Shown here: piece after piece, positions 1 to 8,145 of the stretch
Position numbering within the stretch: the stretch's first letter is position 1
Layout: each line of letters opens with the position of its first letter
DNA from: Pararhodospirillum oryzae
Lineage (GTDB): Bacteria > Pseudomonadota > Alphaproteobacteria > Rhodospirillales > Rhodospirillaceae
Direction: 5' to 3'
DNA length: 35,051 bases
Assembly: GCF_007992075.1 (NCBI RefSeq)
Contig: NZ_BJZO01000045.1
Location: 1-35,051 of the forward strand
The notes under the pieces: model-generated
What the model was told of the DNA's origin: nothing
The model's database searches: none
What the model saw: only the letters and a program-made list of their open reading frames with translations
Program-made: the position numbers and the translations under genes

Positions 1-1195
1 CCTGCGCCTGGTCGCGGCCGGGTGCGGCGACGCCGATGGCCGCCTGGGCGCCTGGCGCCACGACCTGGGACCGCTCGGGCGCCTGGCCGGTCCCTGGCGG
101 GCGCCGCGCCTGGGGGCACCGGCCCTCGGCCTGCCGGGGCTGGCCGCGCACCTGCTGGCCGCCCACGGCCACGCCCCGCCGCCCTGGGGGATCGTGTGGC
201 TGGCCGGGCGGGCGGGGCTGCGCCAGGTGGCCTACCGCGATGGCTGGCCCGTCCTGGCGCGCCTGGGGCCGTCGGCTCCCGACCCCGACACCGTGCTGGG
301 CGAGGGGGAAACCCTGCTCGCCTACCTGCGCCGGCGCGGCTATCGCGGCGGCGACCCCTGCGCCCTGGTGGTGCTGGGCTGGCCCGCCGACGAGGCCCCG
401 GCCCTGGCCGAGCGCCTGGCGCCCCTGGCCCATGGCGGCCCGGTCCTGGTTCCCGAAACGGCCCGGGTCGCCGACAGCGTGCCCGGGGCCTGCCTGGACG
501 ACCAGACGCCCCCGTCGGTCGCCGCCGAGACCCTGGCCGCCCTGTGGGCCCTCACGCCCCCGGCCCGCGAGAGCGTGGACCTGCGCCCTGTCGATCCCGC
601 CGCCGTTCGCCTGCCCCTGATCGGCGCGCATCTGACGCCCGCGACGTCGGGCCAGGGCCTGGCCGCCACGCTTGGCGTGCTCGCGTTCCTCGGGCTGGCC
701 GGCACCGGGATGGAGTTGACCGCCCTGCCCACCCAGGCCACCCGGATCGCCGCTCTGGAAGACGAGATCGAGGCCCTGCGCACCAGCGCCCACGGCCTGG
801 AAGAGGCCCTGGCCCAGTTGCCCGCGCCCCCCGAGGTTCTGCGGGCCCTGCCGCCGCCGCCCTCCGCCGCCCTGCCCCACCCCCCCGAGATCGCCGCGCG
901 CCTGCGCGCCGCCCTGGGCCCCGAAACGGCCGTTTCCCGGCTGGAACTGACCCGGACCGGCGCCGGCCTCGACGTGCACGTCACGCTGGCGCCCGAACCC
1001 AGGACCACCCCCGACACCCTCGCCGCCCTGGGCCAGCGCCTTGCCCTGGCGTTTCCCGGCCAGCCCCTGGTTCTGGAAACACCGCCGCCCCCGTCCGGGC
1101 CGCGCCAGGGCACCCTGGCCGGACCACTGCCCTCCGCCCTGGCCCCGGACAAGCCCGCCGTGGTGCTGCACCTGACCTTGGGAGCGCCGCCATGA
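1..1195 (+). CDS. GspL/PilM-like inner-membrane secretion or pilus assembly protein (5' truncated)
   Basis: The reading frame is open from base 2 and has no start inside the window, so the N-terminus lies upstream; 397 residues are visible. The visible N-terminal two-thirds is a soluble region with a segment around residues 60-80 (WGIVWLAGRAGLRQ) of the kind seen in actin-like GspL/PilM cytoplasmic domains. One membrane segment follows at about residues 218-237, then a heptad-like coil (about 240-270), then a small Pro/Ala-rich periplasmic part. This cytoplasmic domain, single helix, coil, periplasmic domain layout is that of GspL, or a PilM-PilN fusion, in type II secretion and type IV pilus systems. 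The stop overlaps the next start (ATGA), so translation is probably coupled. The family call is inferred from architecture and partner; no diagnostic motif is visible. Confidence 0.5.
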   Translation, partial: LRLVAAGCGDADGRLGAWRHDLGPLGRLAGPWRAPRLGAPALGLPGLAAHLLAAHGHAPPPWGIVWLAGRAGLRQVAYRDGWPVLARLGPSAPDPDTVLGEGETLLAYLRRRGYRGGDPCALVVLGWPADEAPALAERLAPLAHGGPVLVPETARVADSVPGACLDDQTPPSVAAETLAALWALTPPARESVDLRPVDPAAVRLPLIGAHLTPATSGQGLAATLGVLAFLGLAGTGMELTALPTQATRIAALEDEIEALRTSAHGLEEALAQLPAPPEVLRALPPPPSAALPHPPEIAARLRAALGPETAVSRLELTRTGAGLDVHVTLAPEPRTTPDTLAALGQRLALAFPGQPLVLETPPPPSGPRQGTLAGPLPSALAPDKPAVVLHLTLGAPP

Positions 1196-2412
1196 TCCCC
1201 CGCCCGCCCGCCGGCCCCCTTGACCTGGAAGCCCGTGCCGGGGATCTGCCGCTGTCGGCCGAACCCCGCCCCCTTCCCGGGGAGTCCGCCCCCCTCGCGG
1301 CCCCGGAGGACTCCCCTGCCCCGGATGGTTCCCTCGCCATGGAGGGGAGCACGCCCTCGGCCCCGGGCACGATGGCCCTGCCGCGCATCGTCCGCGTGCT
1401 TCAGCCCCGCCACCGCCCGGTTTCGCCCCTGGTCCGGCTTCTGGGACTGTCGTTCCTGGCGGGCGCGGCCCTGGCGGTCGCCGGGGTGGCGCATGTGAAG
1501 GCCGAGGCCCAGCGCGCCCGGATCGACGCCTTGCACCAAACCCTGGTCCGGGAGCGGGCCAGCGTCGCCCAACGCCAGCAGGAGCTGGACGCCTTGCGCC
1601 CCCTGGCCGCGCGCTGGCAGCAGGGCCGGGAAAACGGCCTGTTCGCCACCGCCAGCCCGGATCTGCTCATCGCCACCACCTTGCGCCTGGCCGAGGAGCG
1701 GCGCCTGGGCCGCCTCGATTGGACATGGGACACCCCCCAGCGCGAGGAACCGGCGCCAGGCCTTGCGCGCACGGTCCGCCCCCTGACCTTGACCGGGGCC
1801 GCCCTGGTCGATGGCGACATCCTGTCGCTGATCGACGCCCTTCTGAGCGACGGCCAGGGACACCTGAGCCTTGCGCGCCTCGCCCTGTGGCGCGAGGAAA
1901 CGGGGCCCGCCCTGCCCCTTGCCGCCATCCGGGCCGGCCAGCCGGTCGCGCTGGTGGCCTTCGAGGCGCGCTTGAACGCCACCACGCTGGAGCACGCCGG
2001 CGCGCCCGCCCCGCCACCGCCGCCCCCGGGGCCCCTGGCCGTGCCCGACCTGCCGCCCGCGCCCGCGCCCGCCACCGTTCTGGTCGGCAACCCGGCCGAG
2101 CTGCCCCGGCTGAGCCAGGCCATCCAGGCCGGTCCCTGGGGCCGCCCGCCGGGCTGGCGCGACCTGGCCGACCTCGGTTTGGACGGATTGATGTGGGCCG
2201 CCCCCTCGGCATGGCGACTCTGGGTGAATGGCAAGGCCCTGGGCCCTGGGGATGCGCCCCCGCCGCACGCCCGGGTCTTGCATGTGACCCCCGACGGCGC
2301 CACCTTGGCAATTAGCCGGGGCCCTCGGGAAACCAGCGTCGTCCGCCTTCGCCCCGGCGAGACCTATCATCCCTTTACCGATAGAATCGAACGGGATACG
2401 AAGGCGCCTTGA
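1192..2412 (+). CDS. GspM/PilN-like membrane protein of a secretion or pilus apparatus
   Basis: This 406-residue protein starts with the ATG that overlaps the preceding stop by four bases. The frame is open much further upstream, but that stretch is antiphase to the first gene. It has a Pro-rich cytoplasmic N-terminus (1-75), one membrane helix (about 80-102), a charged coil (about 103-145), a ferredoxin-like periplasmic region, a proline run near 271-295, and a small C-terminal domain (about 300-400) containing WRLWVNGKALGPGD and ending VVRLRPGETYHPF. The order matches GspM/PilN followed by a GspC/PilP-like beta domain that in other systems contacts the secretin. With its upstream partner it probably forms the inner-membrane platform. 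Subfamily is uncertain; it could be a pilus rather than a secretion component. It is the last gene of its operon. Confidence 0.5.
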   Translation: MIPRPPAGPLDLEARAGDLPLSAEPRPLPGESAPLAAPEDSPAPDGSLAMEGSTPSAPGTMALPRIVRVLQPRHRPVSPLVRLLGLSFLAGAALAVAGVAHVKAEAQRARIDALHQTLVRERASVAQRQQELDALRPLAARWQQGRENGLFATASPDLLIATTLRLAEERRLGRLDWTWDTPQREEPAPGLARTVRPLTLTGAALVDGDILSLIDALLSDGQGHLSLARLALWREETGPALPLAAIRAGQPVALVAFEARLNATTLEHAGAPAPPPPPPGPLAVPDLPPAPAPATVLVGNPAELPRLSQAIQAGPWGRPPGWRDLADLGLDGLMWAAPSAWRLWVNGKALGPGDAPPPHARVLHVTPDGATLAISRGPRETSVVRLRPGETYHPFTDRIERDTKAP

Positions 2413-2446
2413 GCCCTTGAAAGGAAGAAAACGCTGGCACAAGGGC
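2413..2446 (+). other. stem-loop just after the secretion-like operon
   Basis: GCCCTTG at 2413-2419 is the exact reverse complement of CAAGGGC at 2440-2446, beginning right after the stop codon. There is no T-run, so it is a weak terminator candidate at best; it could protect the mRNA 3' end. Confidence 0.3.
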
Positions 2447-2468
2447 CCCTGAGCGCCTAGAGTAGGAG

Positions 2469-2558
2469 CCGAAAGCGGAAGCCGCTTTTCGGATAAGTCG
2501 AAGCCAAAAACAAAGACTTAGAGCGTCGTCCCTGGATCCGGTTCAACGCACGATGCTC
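2469..2558. repeat. double-palindrome intergenic repeat element
   Basis: Two palindromes are joined by an A-rich spacer. The first pairs CCGAAAGCGG (2469-2478) with CCGCTTTTCGG (2482-2492), with one bulged base. The second pairs GAGCGTCGT (2521-2529) with ACGATGCTC (2550-2558), with one G-T wobble. The spacer includes AAAAACAAAGACTTAGAGCG. From memory, this arrangement resembles short intergenic repeats scattered through many alphaproteobacterial genomes. Only one copy is visible here, so the repeat status is inferred. Confidence 0.5.
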
Positions 2559-2631
2559 CGGGGTGGGCGAACTGGCCGTGGAACCATGCCGCCTTGGTGA
2601 ACTCACGCCAGGTCAAAGAGTGGGTAAGGCG

Positions 2632-2668
2632 CTCCGTCCCGGGAACAAAACCCGGAAGCGGACGGGAG
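2632..2668 (+). other. nested stem-loop upstream of the DUF4167 promoter
   Basis: CTCCGTC (2632-2638) pairs with GACGGGAG (2661-2668) with one bulge, enclosing CCGGG (2639-2643) paired with CCCGG (2651-2655) around an A-rich loop. It ends just before the -35 box at 2675. It could be an operator, the 3' end of another transcript, or chance in GC-rich DNA. Confidence 0.3.
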
Positions 2669-2674
2669 CGGGGG

Positions 2675-2703
2675 TTGACAGGCGGTCGGCTTTCCCCTAT
2701 GCG
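2675..2703 (+). promoter_or_regulatory. predicted sigma-70 promoter for the leader and DUF4167 gene
   Basis: A consensus -35 box TTGACA (2675-2680) is followed by exactly 17 bases and TATGCG (2698-2703) as the -10. Transcription would start near 2709, about 255 bases before the DUF4167 ATG. A perfect -35 with optimal spacing is notable in such GC-rich DNA. Confidence 0.5.
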
Positions 2704-2708
2704 CAAGC

Positions 2709-2900
2709 CTGATCTTCCAGGCCGGCGAAGGCGTGGCCGGAAGGCCGCGACACTGTGAAAGCAAGCGCGTGGGATCGTGGGCGATCCCCGGGGCACGCGG
2801 CGATATCCCTGAACCAACCTGGGTCATGGCACCGCCCGGCGCCTGGGCAACAGAGATTCCCTTCGGACAAACGACGCCCCACGGGTTGGTGGGCGGTTTT
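2709..2900 (+). ncRNA. candidate structured leader RNA or small RNA ending at an intrinsic terminator
   Basis: About 190 bases run from the predicted start to a terminator, with no convincing coding frame. A strong hairpin lies at 2766-2799: GGGATCG (2771-2777) pairs with CGATCCC (2782-2788), and CGCGT (2766-2770) with ACGCG (2795-2799). A second, GCCC (2834-2837) with GGGC (2845-2848), is weaker. ACCAACC at 2813-2819 is the exact complement of GGTTGGT at 2884-2890, which covers the loop and start of the 3' arm of the terminator. Two exclusive folds are therefore possible, as in attenuators and riboswitches. I do not recognise a known class; a stand-alone small RNA is the alternative. Confidence 0.35.
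2875..2900 (+). terminator. intrinsic terminator within the DUF4167 leader
   Basis: CGCCCCAC (2875-2882) pairs with GTGGGCG (2889-2895) with one bulged C, followed by GTTTT (2896-2900). It lies 63 bases before the DUF4167 start codon, so it would either end a small RNA or act as an attenuator. Confidence 0.5.
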
Positions 2901-2963
2901 GCTGATGGAATCCAAGGAAACACCGTGGAAAAGCAGTCCTCATCCTGGAGATTTGACGGGACC

Positions 2964-3569
2964 ATGAAAAACGCGAACTCGCGCGGCCGCCCCCGCAGTC
3001 GAAACATGAACGGCAAGCGGCCCCCAAACCGCAATCAGGTGTTCGATTCCAACGGTCCCGGCGTCCGTGTCCGAGGCAATGCCCAGCAGCTGGTTGAAAA
3101 GTACCTGGCCATGGCCCGCGACGCGGCCTCGCAGGGCGATCGCATCCTGGCTGAAAACTGCCACCAGCACGCCGACCATTACCAGCGCGTGCTCAACGCG
3201 CTGACCGGGCGCTACATCAAGCCCGACGAGCAGCTGCCTCCCACCGGCGCGTTCGAGGACGACGACGACGGGATGGAAGAAGAAGACCTTCGCGACAACA
3301 GCCGCGACAACAGCCGCGACTACCACCGCTACGACAACGCGCGCTCTTCCGAGCCCCGCCCCGGCGAAGGCCCGCAGCCCGACGTGATCGTGACCCGGGA
3401 CCCGGGGGTGGAACCGCAGCCCTCCGTCGCCGAGGACGACCGCCCCGCCAGCGCCCCGCCCAAGCCCGAGCGCGCGCCGCGTCGTCGTCGCCGTCCGGCG
3501 GCCGAGCCCCAGCAGGCGGAACAAGCCGAGTCCAGCGGCGAGGGACGCGACGAGTCGGTGCCGGCCTGA
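2964..3569 (+). CDS. DUF4167 family protein, alphaproteobacterial conserved protein of unknown function
   Basis: This 201-residue protein has a very basic, Arg/Asn-rich N-terminus, then the conserved family block at about residues 28-80 (SNGPGVRVRGNAQQL... and NCHQHADHYQRVLNA), then a long acidic-to-basic disordered tail ending in an RRRRR-type stretch near residue 175. The start is set by the basic MKNANSRGRPRSR beginning, typical of the family; the frame stays open further upstream, but through the leader and terminator. A weak GGAG lies at 2947-2950. The charge pattern suggests nucleic-acid binding, but this is inference; no function is established to my knowledge. The gene converges with glnD, 120 bases apart. 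Expression may be controlled by the upstream leader. Confidence 0.85.
   Translation: MKNANSRGRPRSRNMNGKRPPNRNQVFDSNGPGVRVRGNAQQLVEKYLAMARDAASQGDRILAENCHQHADHYQRVLNALTGRYIKPDEQLPPTGAFEDDDDGMEEEDLRDNSRDNSRDYHRYDNARSSEPRPGEGPQPDVIVTRDPGVEPQPSVAEDDRPASAPPKPERAPRRRRRPAAEPQQAEQAESSGEGRDESVPA
3291..3320 (+). repeat. 12-bp in-frame tandem repeat in the DUF4167 gene
   Basis: The unit CGCGACAACAGC occurs at 3291-3302 and 3303-3314, with a half copy at 3315-3320. It encodes a repeated RDNS motif in the disordered tail, so copy-number change would not shift the frame. Confidence 0.8.
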
Positions 3570-3594
3570 CGGCCCGCGCCCGGATCGGGGAAGC

Positions 3595-3621
3595 GGGAAG
3601 GCTTCGACGCGCCACCTTCCC
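3595..3621. other. stem-loop between convergent DUF4167 and glnD genes
   Basis: GGGAAGG (3595-3601) pairs perfectly with CCTTCCC (3615-3621) across a 13-base loop, followed by C bases rather than T. It could be a weak or factor-dependent end for DUF4167 transcripts. Confidence 0.35.
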
Positions 3622-3689
3622 CCCCCGCTGGTTTCCTTGCCCCGCCGCCCGCTCCGTGATCCGCCGCGACGTCCCCCCGACCCGCCGGG

Positions 3690-6455
3690 TCAGCCGACCA
3701 GGGGCGAGGCGGTTTCGGCCGGATCGGCAATGGCCTCTTCCAGCGCCTCGCGGATCTGGGCCAGCTTGGTGCGATGCACCACCTTCATGCCGAAAACATC
3801 CTTCACATAAAAAACGTCCACCGCCCGCTCGCCAAAGGTTGAAACCCGGGCCGAGGAGATCTGCACCCCTACCCGGGTCATGGCCTGGGTCACCGCGTGC
3901 AGGAAGCCCGGGCGGTCGCGGCCGTTGACCTCGACCACCGTGTGCGTTTTCGAGGCCTGGTTGTCGATCAGCACGCGCGGGCGCACCGGCAGGGCCTGGG
4001 TGCGTTCGGGCAGGCGGGGGCTTTGCTCGGACAGGGCCCGCGACAGGTTGATCTCGCCGGTCAGCACGCCCCGGACCGTGCGGGTCAGGCGGGCGATGCG
4101 GTCGGGCTCGGCGATGGCCTGACCGTCCAGGGCCTGGACGGTGAAGGTATCCAGCGCCATGCCATCGGTCATGGTGGTGATGCGCGCATCCACGATGGTC
4201 ACGCCGGCGAGCGCCATGGCCCCGGCGATCTTGGAAAACAGGCCCGGGTGGTCCTCGGTGTAGATGATGACCTCGGACACGCACCGGTGGGTATCGGGAA
4301 TAACCTCGACCGCCACCACCGTGCCGGTTTCACGCGCGCGCTGGATCACCCGGGCGTGGCGGATATGGGTCAGGCTGTCGAAGGTCAGCCAGTAGGCGGG
4401 ATAATGACGCTCCAGGTAGGCGGTCCGCTCGGCTTCGGGCCAGTCGGTCAGGGCCAGGGCCAGCTGCTCGCGCCGGTCGGCCACCCGCTTGTCGCGGGCC
4501 TCGGCCTGGAAGCCGCCGGTGATCAGGTCTTCCGCGCGCATGTACAGCTCGCGCAGCAAAGAGGACTTCCAGTTGTTCCACACCGCCGGCCCCACCGCCA
4601 GGATATCCACGGTGGTCAGCACCAGCAGCAGGCGCAGCCGCTCGACGGACTGCATGATCTCGACGAAATCAAGAATGGTCTTGATGTCGTCCACGTCGCG
4701 CTTGAACGCGATCCGCGACATCAGCAGGTGATGGCGCACCAGCCACGAAACGGTTTCGGTTTCCTCGGGGCTCAGGCCCAGGCGCGGGCCCAGCTTCAAC
4801 GCGATGTCGGCCCCCAGCACGGAGTGATCGCCGCCGCGTCCCTTGGCGATGTCGTGCAGCAGGACCGAAACGTACAAGGCCCGCCGTGACAGGATCTTGT
4901 GAACCTCGCGCGCGGCCGTGGGCATCAGGTCCTTGATGGCCCCGGTTTCCAGGCGGTGCAACAGGCCAATCGCCCGGATGGTGTGCTCGTCGGTCGTGTA
5001 CACATGGTACATGTCGAACTGCATCTGGGCGGTGACCCGCGCGAACTCGGGCAGGAAGCGCGCCAGCACCCCGGCCTCGCTCATCTGGCGCAAGGCGGTT
5101 TCCGGATCGTTGCGCGCGGTCAGGATCTCCAGGAACAAGGCGTTGGCCGCCGGGTCCTGGCGCAGGGTCTTGACCAGGGGCAGGCTTTCCGTGATCAGGC
5201 GCAAGGTGTCGGGATGAATGTCGAGGTTCTGGTCCAGCGCCACCTTGAACAGGCGCATGATCGCCAGCGGATCCTTGCGGAAGGTGTCGGGGGCCGGGGC
5301 CGCGAGACGCCCGGCGTCCACCCGAAAGCCCGCGAGGTTGCGCTTGCGGGCCAGCAGGCTGGTCATCGACAGGCCCGGGCGCCGCTTTTGCTGGTTTTCC
5401 AGAACGGCGCAGAAAATGCGCGTGAGGTCGCCCACCCGCTTGGCCATCAGGAAGTAGTGCTTCATGAAGCGCTCGACGCCGCGCACCCCGTTGCGGTCGG
5501 CATAGCCCATGCGCGCGGCGATTTCGGGCTGAACGTCGAAGGTCAGGCGCTCCTCGGGACGGTTGGTCAGGTAATGCAGGTGACAGCGCACCGTCCACAG
5601 GAAGTTGCGCGCGCGCGTGAACTTGCTGGCCGCGTCGGGGGTCAGCACCCCGCAGGCCACCAGTTCCGACATTTCACTGACGCCGTAAATGAAACGCGCG
5701 ATCCACAGCAAGGTGTGCAGGTCGCGCAGGCCGCCCTTGCCGTCCTTGATGTTGGGTTCCAGCACATAGCGGCTGTCGCCCATGCGGGCGTGGCGTTCGT
5801 CGCGCTCGGCCAGCTTGGAATCGATGAAGTCGGCGCCCGCCCCGGCCACGACATTGGCCTGGAACTTCTGGCGCAAGGCCAAGGGCAGCTCGCGGTTGCC
5901 CCACAAAAAGCGCGCTTCCAGCAAGGCGGTGCAGATGGTGGTGTCGGCCCGGGCCTGGCGGATGCATTCATCCACCGAGCGGGTGGCGTGCCCGACCTTG
6001 AGCCCCAGGTCCCAAAGCACGTAAAGCATGAACTCGACGACCTGTTCATGCAACGGCGTGGACTTGTAGGGCAGCAGGAACAAAAGATCGATGTCGGAGT
6101 GGGGCGACATCTCGCCCCGGCCATAACCGCCGACGGCCAGCACGCTCATCTGCTCGCCGGTGGTGCGGTTGCCCCGGGGGTAGACGTGCACGGTCACGAA
6201 GTCGAACAACAGCCGGATGATCTGATCCATCAGATAGCTGTTCTCGGCGAAGGCGGCGGCTCCGGTGCCCCGTTCCTTCAGGAAACGGCGCTTGACCTCG
6301 GCGCGGCCGTCGGCCAGCGCCTTGCGCAGCAAGGGCAGCAGGCGCGCCCGGCGGTCCCGGTTGTCGGGGACCGAGGCCACCATGTCCTCCAGGATGACGG
6401 TCAACGCCTTGCGATCAATCAGGGCGCGGGGCTTGCGGATGCGGGTCCGAGACAT
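3690..6455 (-). CDS. glnD: bifunctional uridylyltransferase/uridylyl-removing enzyme GlnD
   Basis: GlnD senses glutamine and adds or removes UMP on PII proteins (GlnB/GlnK), setting glutamine synthetase and NtrBC activity. The protein is 921 residues, normal for alphaproteobacteria. The nucleotidyltransferase motif lies at about 108-127 (GGYGRGE followed by the DIDLLFL metal site), the uridylyl-removing HD domain has HDIAKGRGGDHS at about 533-545, and two ACT domains begin near 725 and 837 (VNGRDRPGFLHAVTQAM). All catalytic motifs look intact. The frame is open for another 65 codons upstream, but MSRTRIRKPRAL is preferred: AGAGG lies six bases before its ATG and family similarity begins there. 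It diverges from def; no PII or glutamine synthetase gene is in the window. Confidence 0.95.
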   Translation of the reverse strand: MSRTRIRKPRALIDRKALTVILEDMVASVPDNRDRRARLLPLLRKALADGRAEVKRRFLKERGTGAAAFAENSYLMDQIIRLLFDFVTVHVYPRGNRTTGEQMSVLAVGGYGRGEMSPHSDIDLLFLLPYKSTPLHEQVVEFMLYVLWDLGLKVGHATRSVDECIRQARADTTICTALLEARFLWGNRELPLALRQKFQANVVAGAGADFIDSKLAERDERHARMGDSRYVLEPNIKDGKGGLRDLHTLLWIARFIYGVSEMSELVACGVLTPDAASKFTRARNFLWTVRCHLHYLTNRPEERLTFDVQPEIAARMGYADRNGVRGVERFMKHYFLMAKRVGDLTRIFCAVLENQQKRRPGLSMTSLLARKRNLAGFRVDAGRLAAPAPDTFRKDPLAIMRLFKVALDQNLDIHPDTLRLITESLPLVKTLRQDPAANALFLEILTARNDPETALRQMSEAGVLARFLPEFARVTAQMQFDMYHVYTTDEHTIRAIGLLHRLETGAIKDLMPTAAREVHKILSRRALYVSVLLHDIAKGRGGDHSVLGADIALKLGPRLGLSPEETETVSWLVRHHLLMSRIAFKRDVDDIKTILDFVEIMQSVERLRLLLVLTTVDILAVGPAVWNNWKSSLLRELYMRAEDLITGGFQAEARDKRVADRREQLALALTDWPEAERTAYLERHYPAYWLTFDSLTHIRHARVIQRARETGTVVAVEVIPDTHRCVSEVIIYTEDHPGLFSKIAGAMALAGVTIVDARITTMTDGMALDTFTVQALDGQAIAEPDRIARLTRTVRGVLTGEINLSRALSEQSPRLPERTQALPVRPRVLIDNQASKTHTVVEVNGRDRPGFLHAVTQAMTRVGVQISSARVSTFGERAVDVFYVKDVFGMKVVHRTKLAQIREALEEAIADPAETASPLVG

Positions 6456-6596
6456 GCGACCTCTTTGGTCCGGGGAAGGGACCGGAATCGGGGGATCCCT
6501 GGGGATGGGAAACGTCGTTCTTTCTTGTATATCGGCTTGCGGCCCTCGGGGCCACGATCGAAACAAATCAATTGCCTCAAGGCAAGGCGGGCGTTC

Positions 6597-6625
6597 TTGA
6601 CGCCAGGGCTTCCTCGCCTTATTTG
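6597..6625 (+). promoter_or_regulatory. possible promoter of def-fmt-truA
   Basis: TTGACG (6597-6602, five of six to the -35 consensus) is followed by 17 bases and TATTTG (6620-6625, weak -10). It sits 40 bases before the def ATG in the 209-base divergent gap with glnD. I found no equally good promoter for glnD. Confidence 0.3.
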
Positions 6626-6664
6626 GGAGAATTCCTGAAAACACGGACAAGAGACGGATCGCCC

Positions 6665-7213
6665 ATGGCCCTGCTTCCCATCCTGACGGCGCCGGATCCG
6701 CGCCTGAAACGCAAGGCCCTGCCGGTGGACTCGGTCGACGCGGCCGTTGTGCGTCTCATGAACGACATGCTGGAAACCATGTACGCGGCTCCGGGCATCG
6801 GCCTGGCCGCGCCGCAGGTCGGCGTGTCGCGCCAGGTGATCGTGGTGGATCCCGCCCGCGAGGGCGAGGAACCGCGCCCCTTGCGCCTTGCCAACCCGCG
6901 CATCGTGTGGACCTCCGAGGAGACCAGCCCCTACGAAGAAGGCTGCCTGTCCCTGCCCGAGCAGTTTGAAACCGTGGTCCGTCCGTCGCGGGTGAAGGTG
7001 GCCTATCTCGACGAAACCGGCGCCGGGCGCGAGATCGAGGCCGATGGCCTGCTGGCCGTGGTCTTGCAGCACGAAATCGACCACCTGGAAGGCACCTTGT
7101 TCGTGGATCACCTGTCGGCCCTGCGCCGGGGCATGGTCATGCGCCGCTTGAAAAAGATGATGCGCTCGGGCCCCTCGCGCGAGCGCGCCCCGGCCAAGGG
7201 AGTGGTCGCGTGA
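6665..7213 (+). CDS. def: peptide deformylase
   Basis: Removes the formyl group from the N-terminal methionine of new proteins in the cytoplasm, using a bound metal. The 182-residue protein carries all three family motifs in order: [10 protein letters not shown] (about residues 44-53), EEGCLSLP with the metal-binding Cys (about 97-104), and QHEIDHLEG with the two His ligands and catalytic Glu (about 139-147). The start [15 protein letters not shown] aligns with the usual family beginning; the upstream open frame is not conserved-looking. The C-terminal tail is basic. It is the first gene of def-fmt-truA: its TGA overlaps the GTG start of fmt (GTGA), so the enzymes adding and removing formyl groups are translationally coupled. 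Confidence 0.95.
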   Translation: MALLPILTAPDPRLKRKALPVDSVDAAVVRLMNDMLETMYAAPGIGLAAPQVGVSRQVIVVDPAREGEEPRPLRLANPRIVWTSEETSPYEEGCLSLPEQFETVVRPSRVKVAYLDETGAGREIEADGLLAVVLQHEIDHLEGTLFVDHLSALRRGMVMRRLKKMMRSGPSRERAPAKGVVA

Positions 7214-8127
7214 GCCTGAGCGTTGTTTTCATGGGCACCCCTGATTTCTCGGTGCCCGTGCTCCACGCCCTGGCCGAGCGCTTCACCGTGGTGGGCGTGT
7301 ACAGCCAGCCGCCCCGCGCCGCCGGACGGGGCCAGGCCCCGCGCCCGACTCCGGTCCATGCCGCCGCCCTCGCCCTGGGTCTTCCCGTGTTCACCCCGGC
7401 CCGCCTGCGCGATCCGGCCGACCAGGCGGCTTTTGGCGCGCTCGACGCCGACGTGGCGGTGGTCGCCGCCTATGGCCTGATCCTGCCCGGCGCCATCCTG
7501 GAAGCGCCCCGGCTGGGCTGCGTCAACATCCACGCCTCGCTGCTGCCGCGCTGGCGCGGCGCGGCGCCCATCCAGCGCGCGATCGAAGCCGGCGACAGCG
7601 AAAGCGGCATCACCTTGATGCAGATGGACGAAGGCCTGGATACCGGGGCCATGCTGGCCCTGGAGCGCGTGCCGATCGGCCCCGAGACCACGGCGGCCTC
7701 GCTCCACGACGCCCTGTCGGCGCTGGGCGCCCGGATGATCGGCCCCGCCCTGGAAGCCCTGGCCGCCGGTTCCCTGACCGCCCGCCCCCAGCCCGAGGAC
7801 GGCATCACCTACGCCGCCAAGATCGACAAGGCCGAGGCCCGCCTGGACTGGAGTCGCCCGGCGAGCGTGATCGACCACCAGGCCCGCGCCTTTTCGCCCT
7901 TCCCCGGTGCCTGGTTCCCCCTGGGCAAGGACCGGGTCAAGGTGCTGATGACCCGGGCCGAGCCGGGCCAGGGCGCGCCGGGCACGGTGCTGGACGATGG
8001 CCTGCTCGTGGCCTGTGGCGAGGGCGCCGTGCGCCTTGTCACCTTGCAGCGCGCCGGGCGCGCGCCCATGGCGGCCGAAGCCTTCCTGCGCGGGTGCCCC
8101 ATCCCCGCGGGCACCGTTCTTTCGTAA
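7210..8127 (+). CDS. fmt: methionyl-tRNA formyltransferase
   Basis: Transfers a formyl group from 10-formyltetrahydrofolate to Met-tRNAfMet for translation initiation. The protein is 305 residues, as expected. It begins with [14 protein letters not shown], a typical N-terminal strand-loop. The catalytic region [20 protein letters not shown] (about residues 106-125) holds the Asn and His of the active site, and [12 protein letters not shown] supplies the Asp. The C-terminal OB-like tRNA-binding domain follows (about 205-305). The start is GTG within the GTGA overlap with def. The gap to truA is 18 bases, so one transcript is likely. Confidence 0.95.
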   Translation: MSLSVVFMGTPDFSVPVLHALAERFTVVGVYSQPPRAAGRGQAPRPTPVHAAALALGLPVFTPARLRDPADQAAFGALDADVAVVAAYGLILPGAILEAPRLGCVNIHASLLPRWRGAAPIQRAIEAGDSESGITLMQMDEGLDTGAMLALERVPIGPETTAASLHDALSALGARMIGPALEALAAGSLTARPQPEDGITYAAKIDKAEARLDWSRPASVIDHQARAFSPFPGAWFPLGKDRVKVLMTRAEPGQGAPGTVLDDGLLVACGEGAVRLVTLQRAGRAPMAAEAFLRGCPIPAGTVLS

Positions 8128-8145
8128 CAAAAACCCTGTCAGGCC

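Noticed and set aside
2700-2740. TPP riboswitch fragment (CCTGATC followed by CCGGCGAAGG)
   Set aside because: The obligatory CTGAGA segment is absent upstream and no thiamine gene follows, so the similarity is probably chance.
2709-2900. 6S RNA identity for the leader
   Set aside because: TATCCCTGAACC resembles a conserved 6S segment, but the 5' and 3' ends do not form the long closing stem and the motif lies too far from the 5' end.
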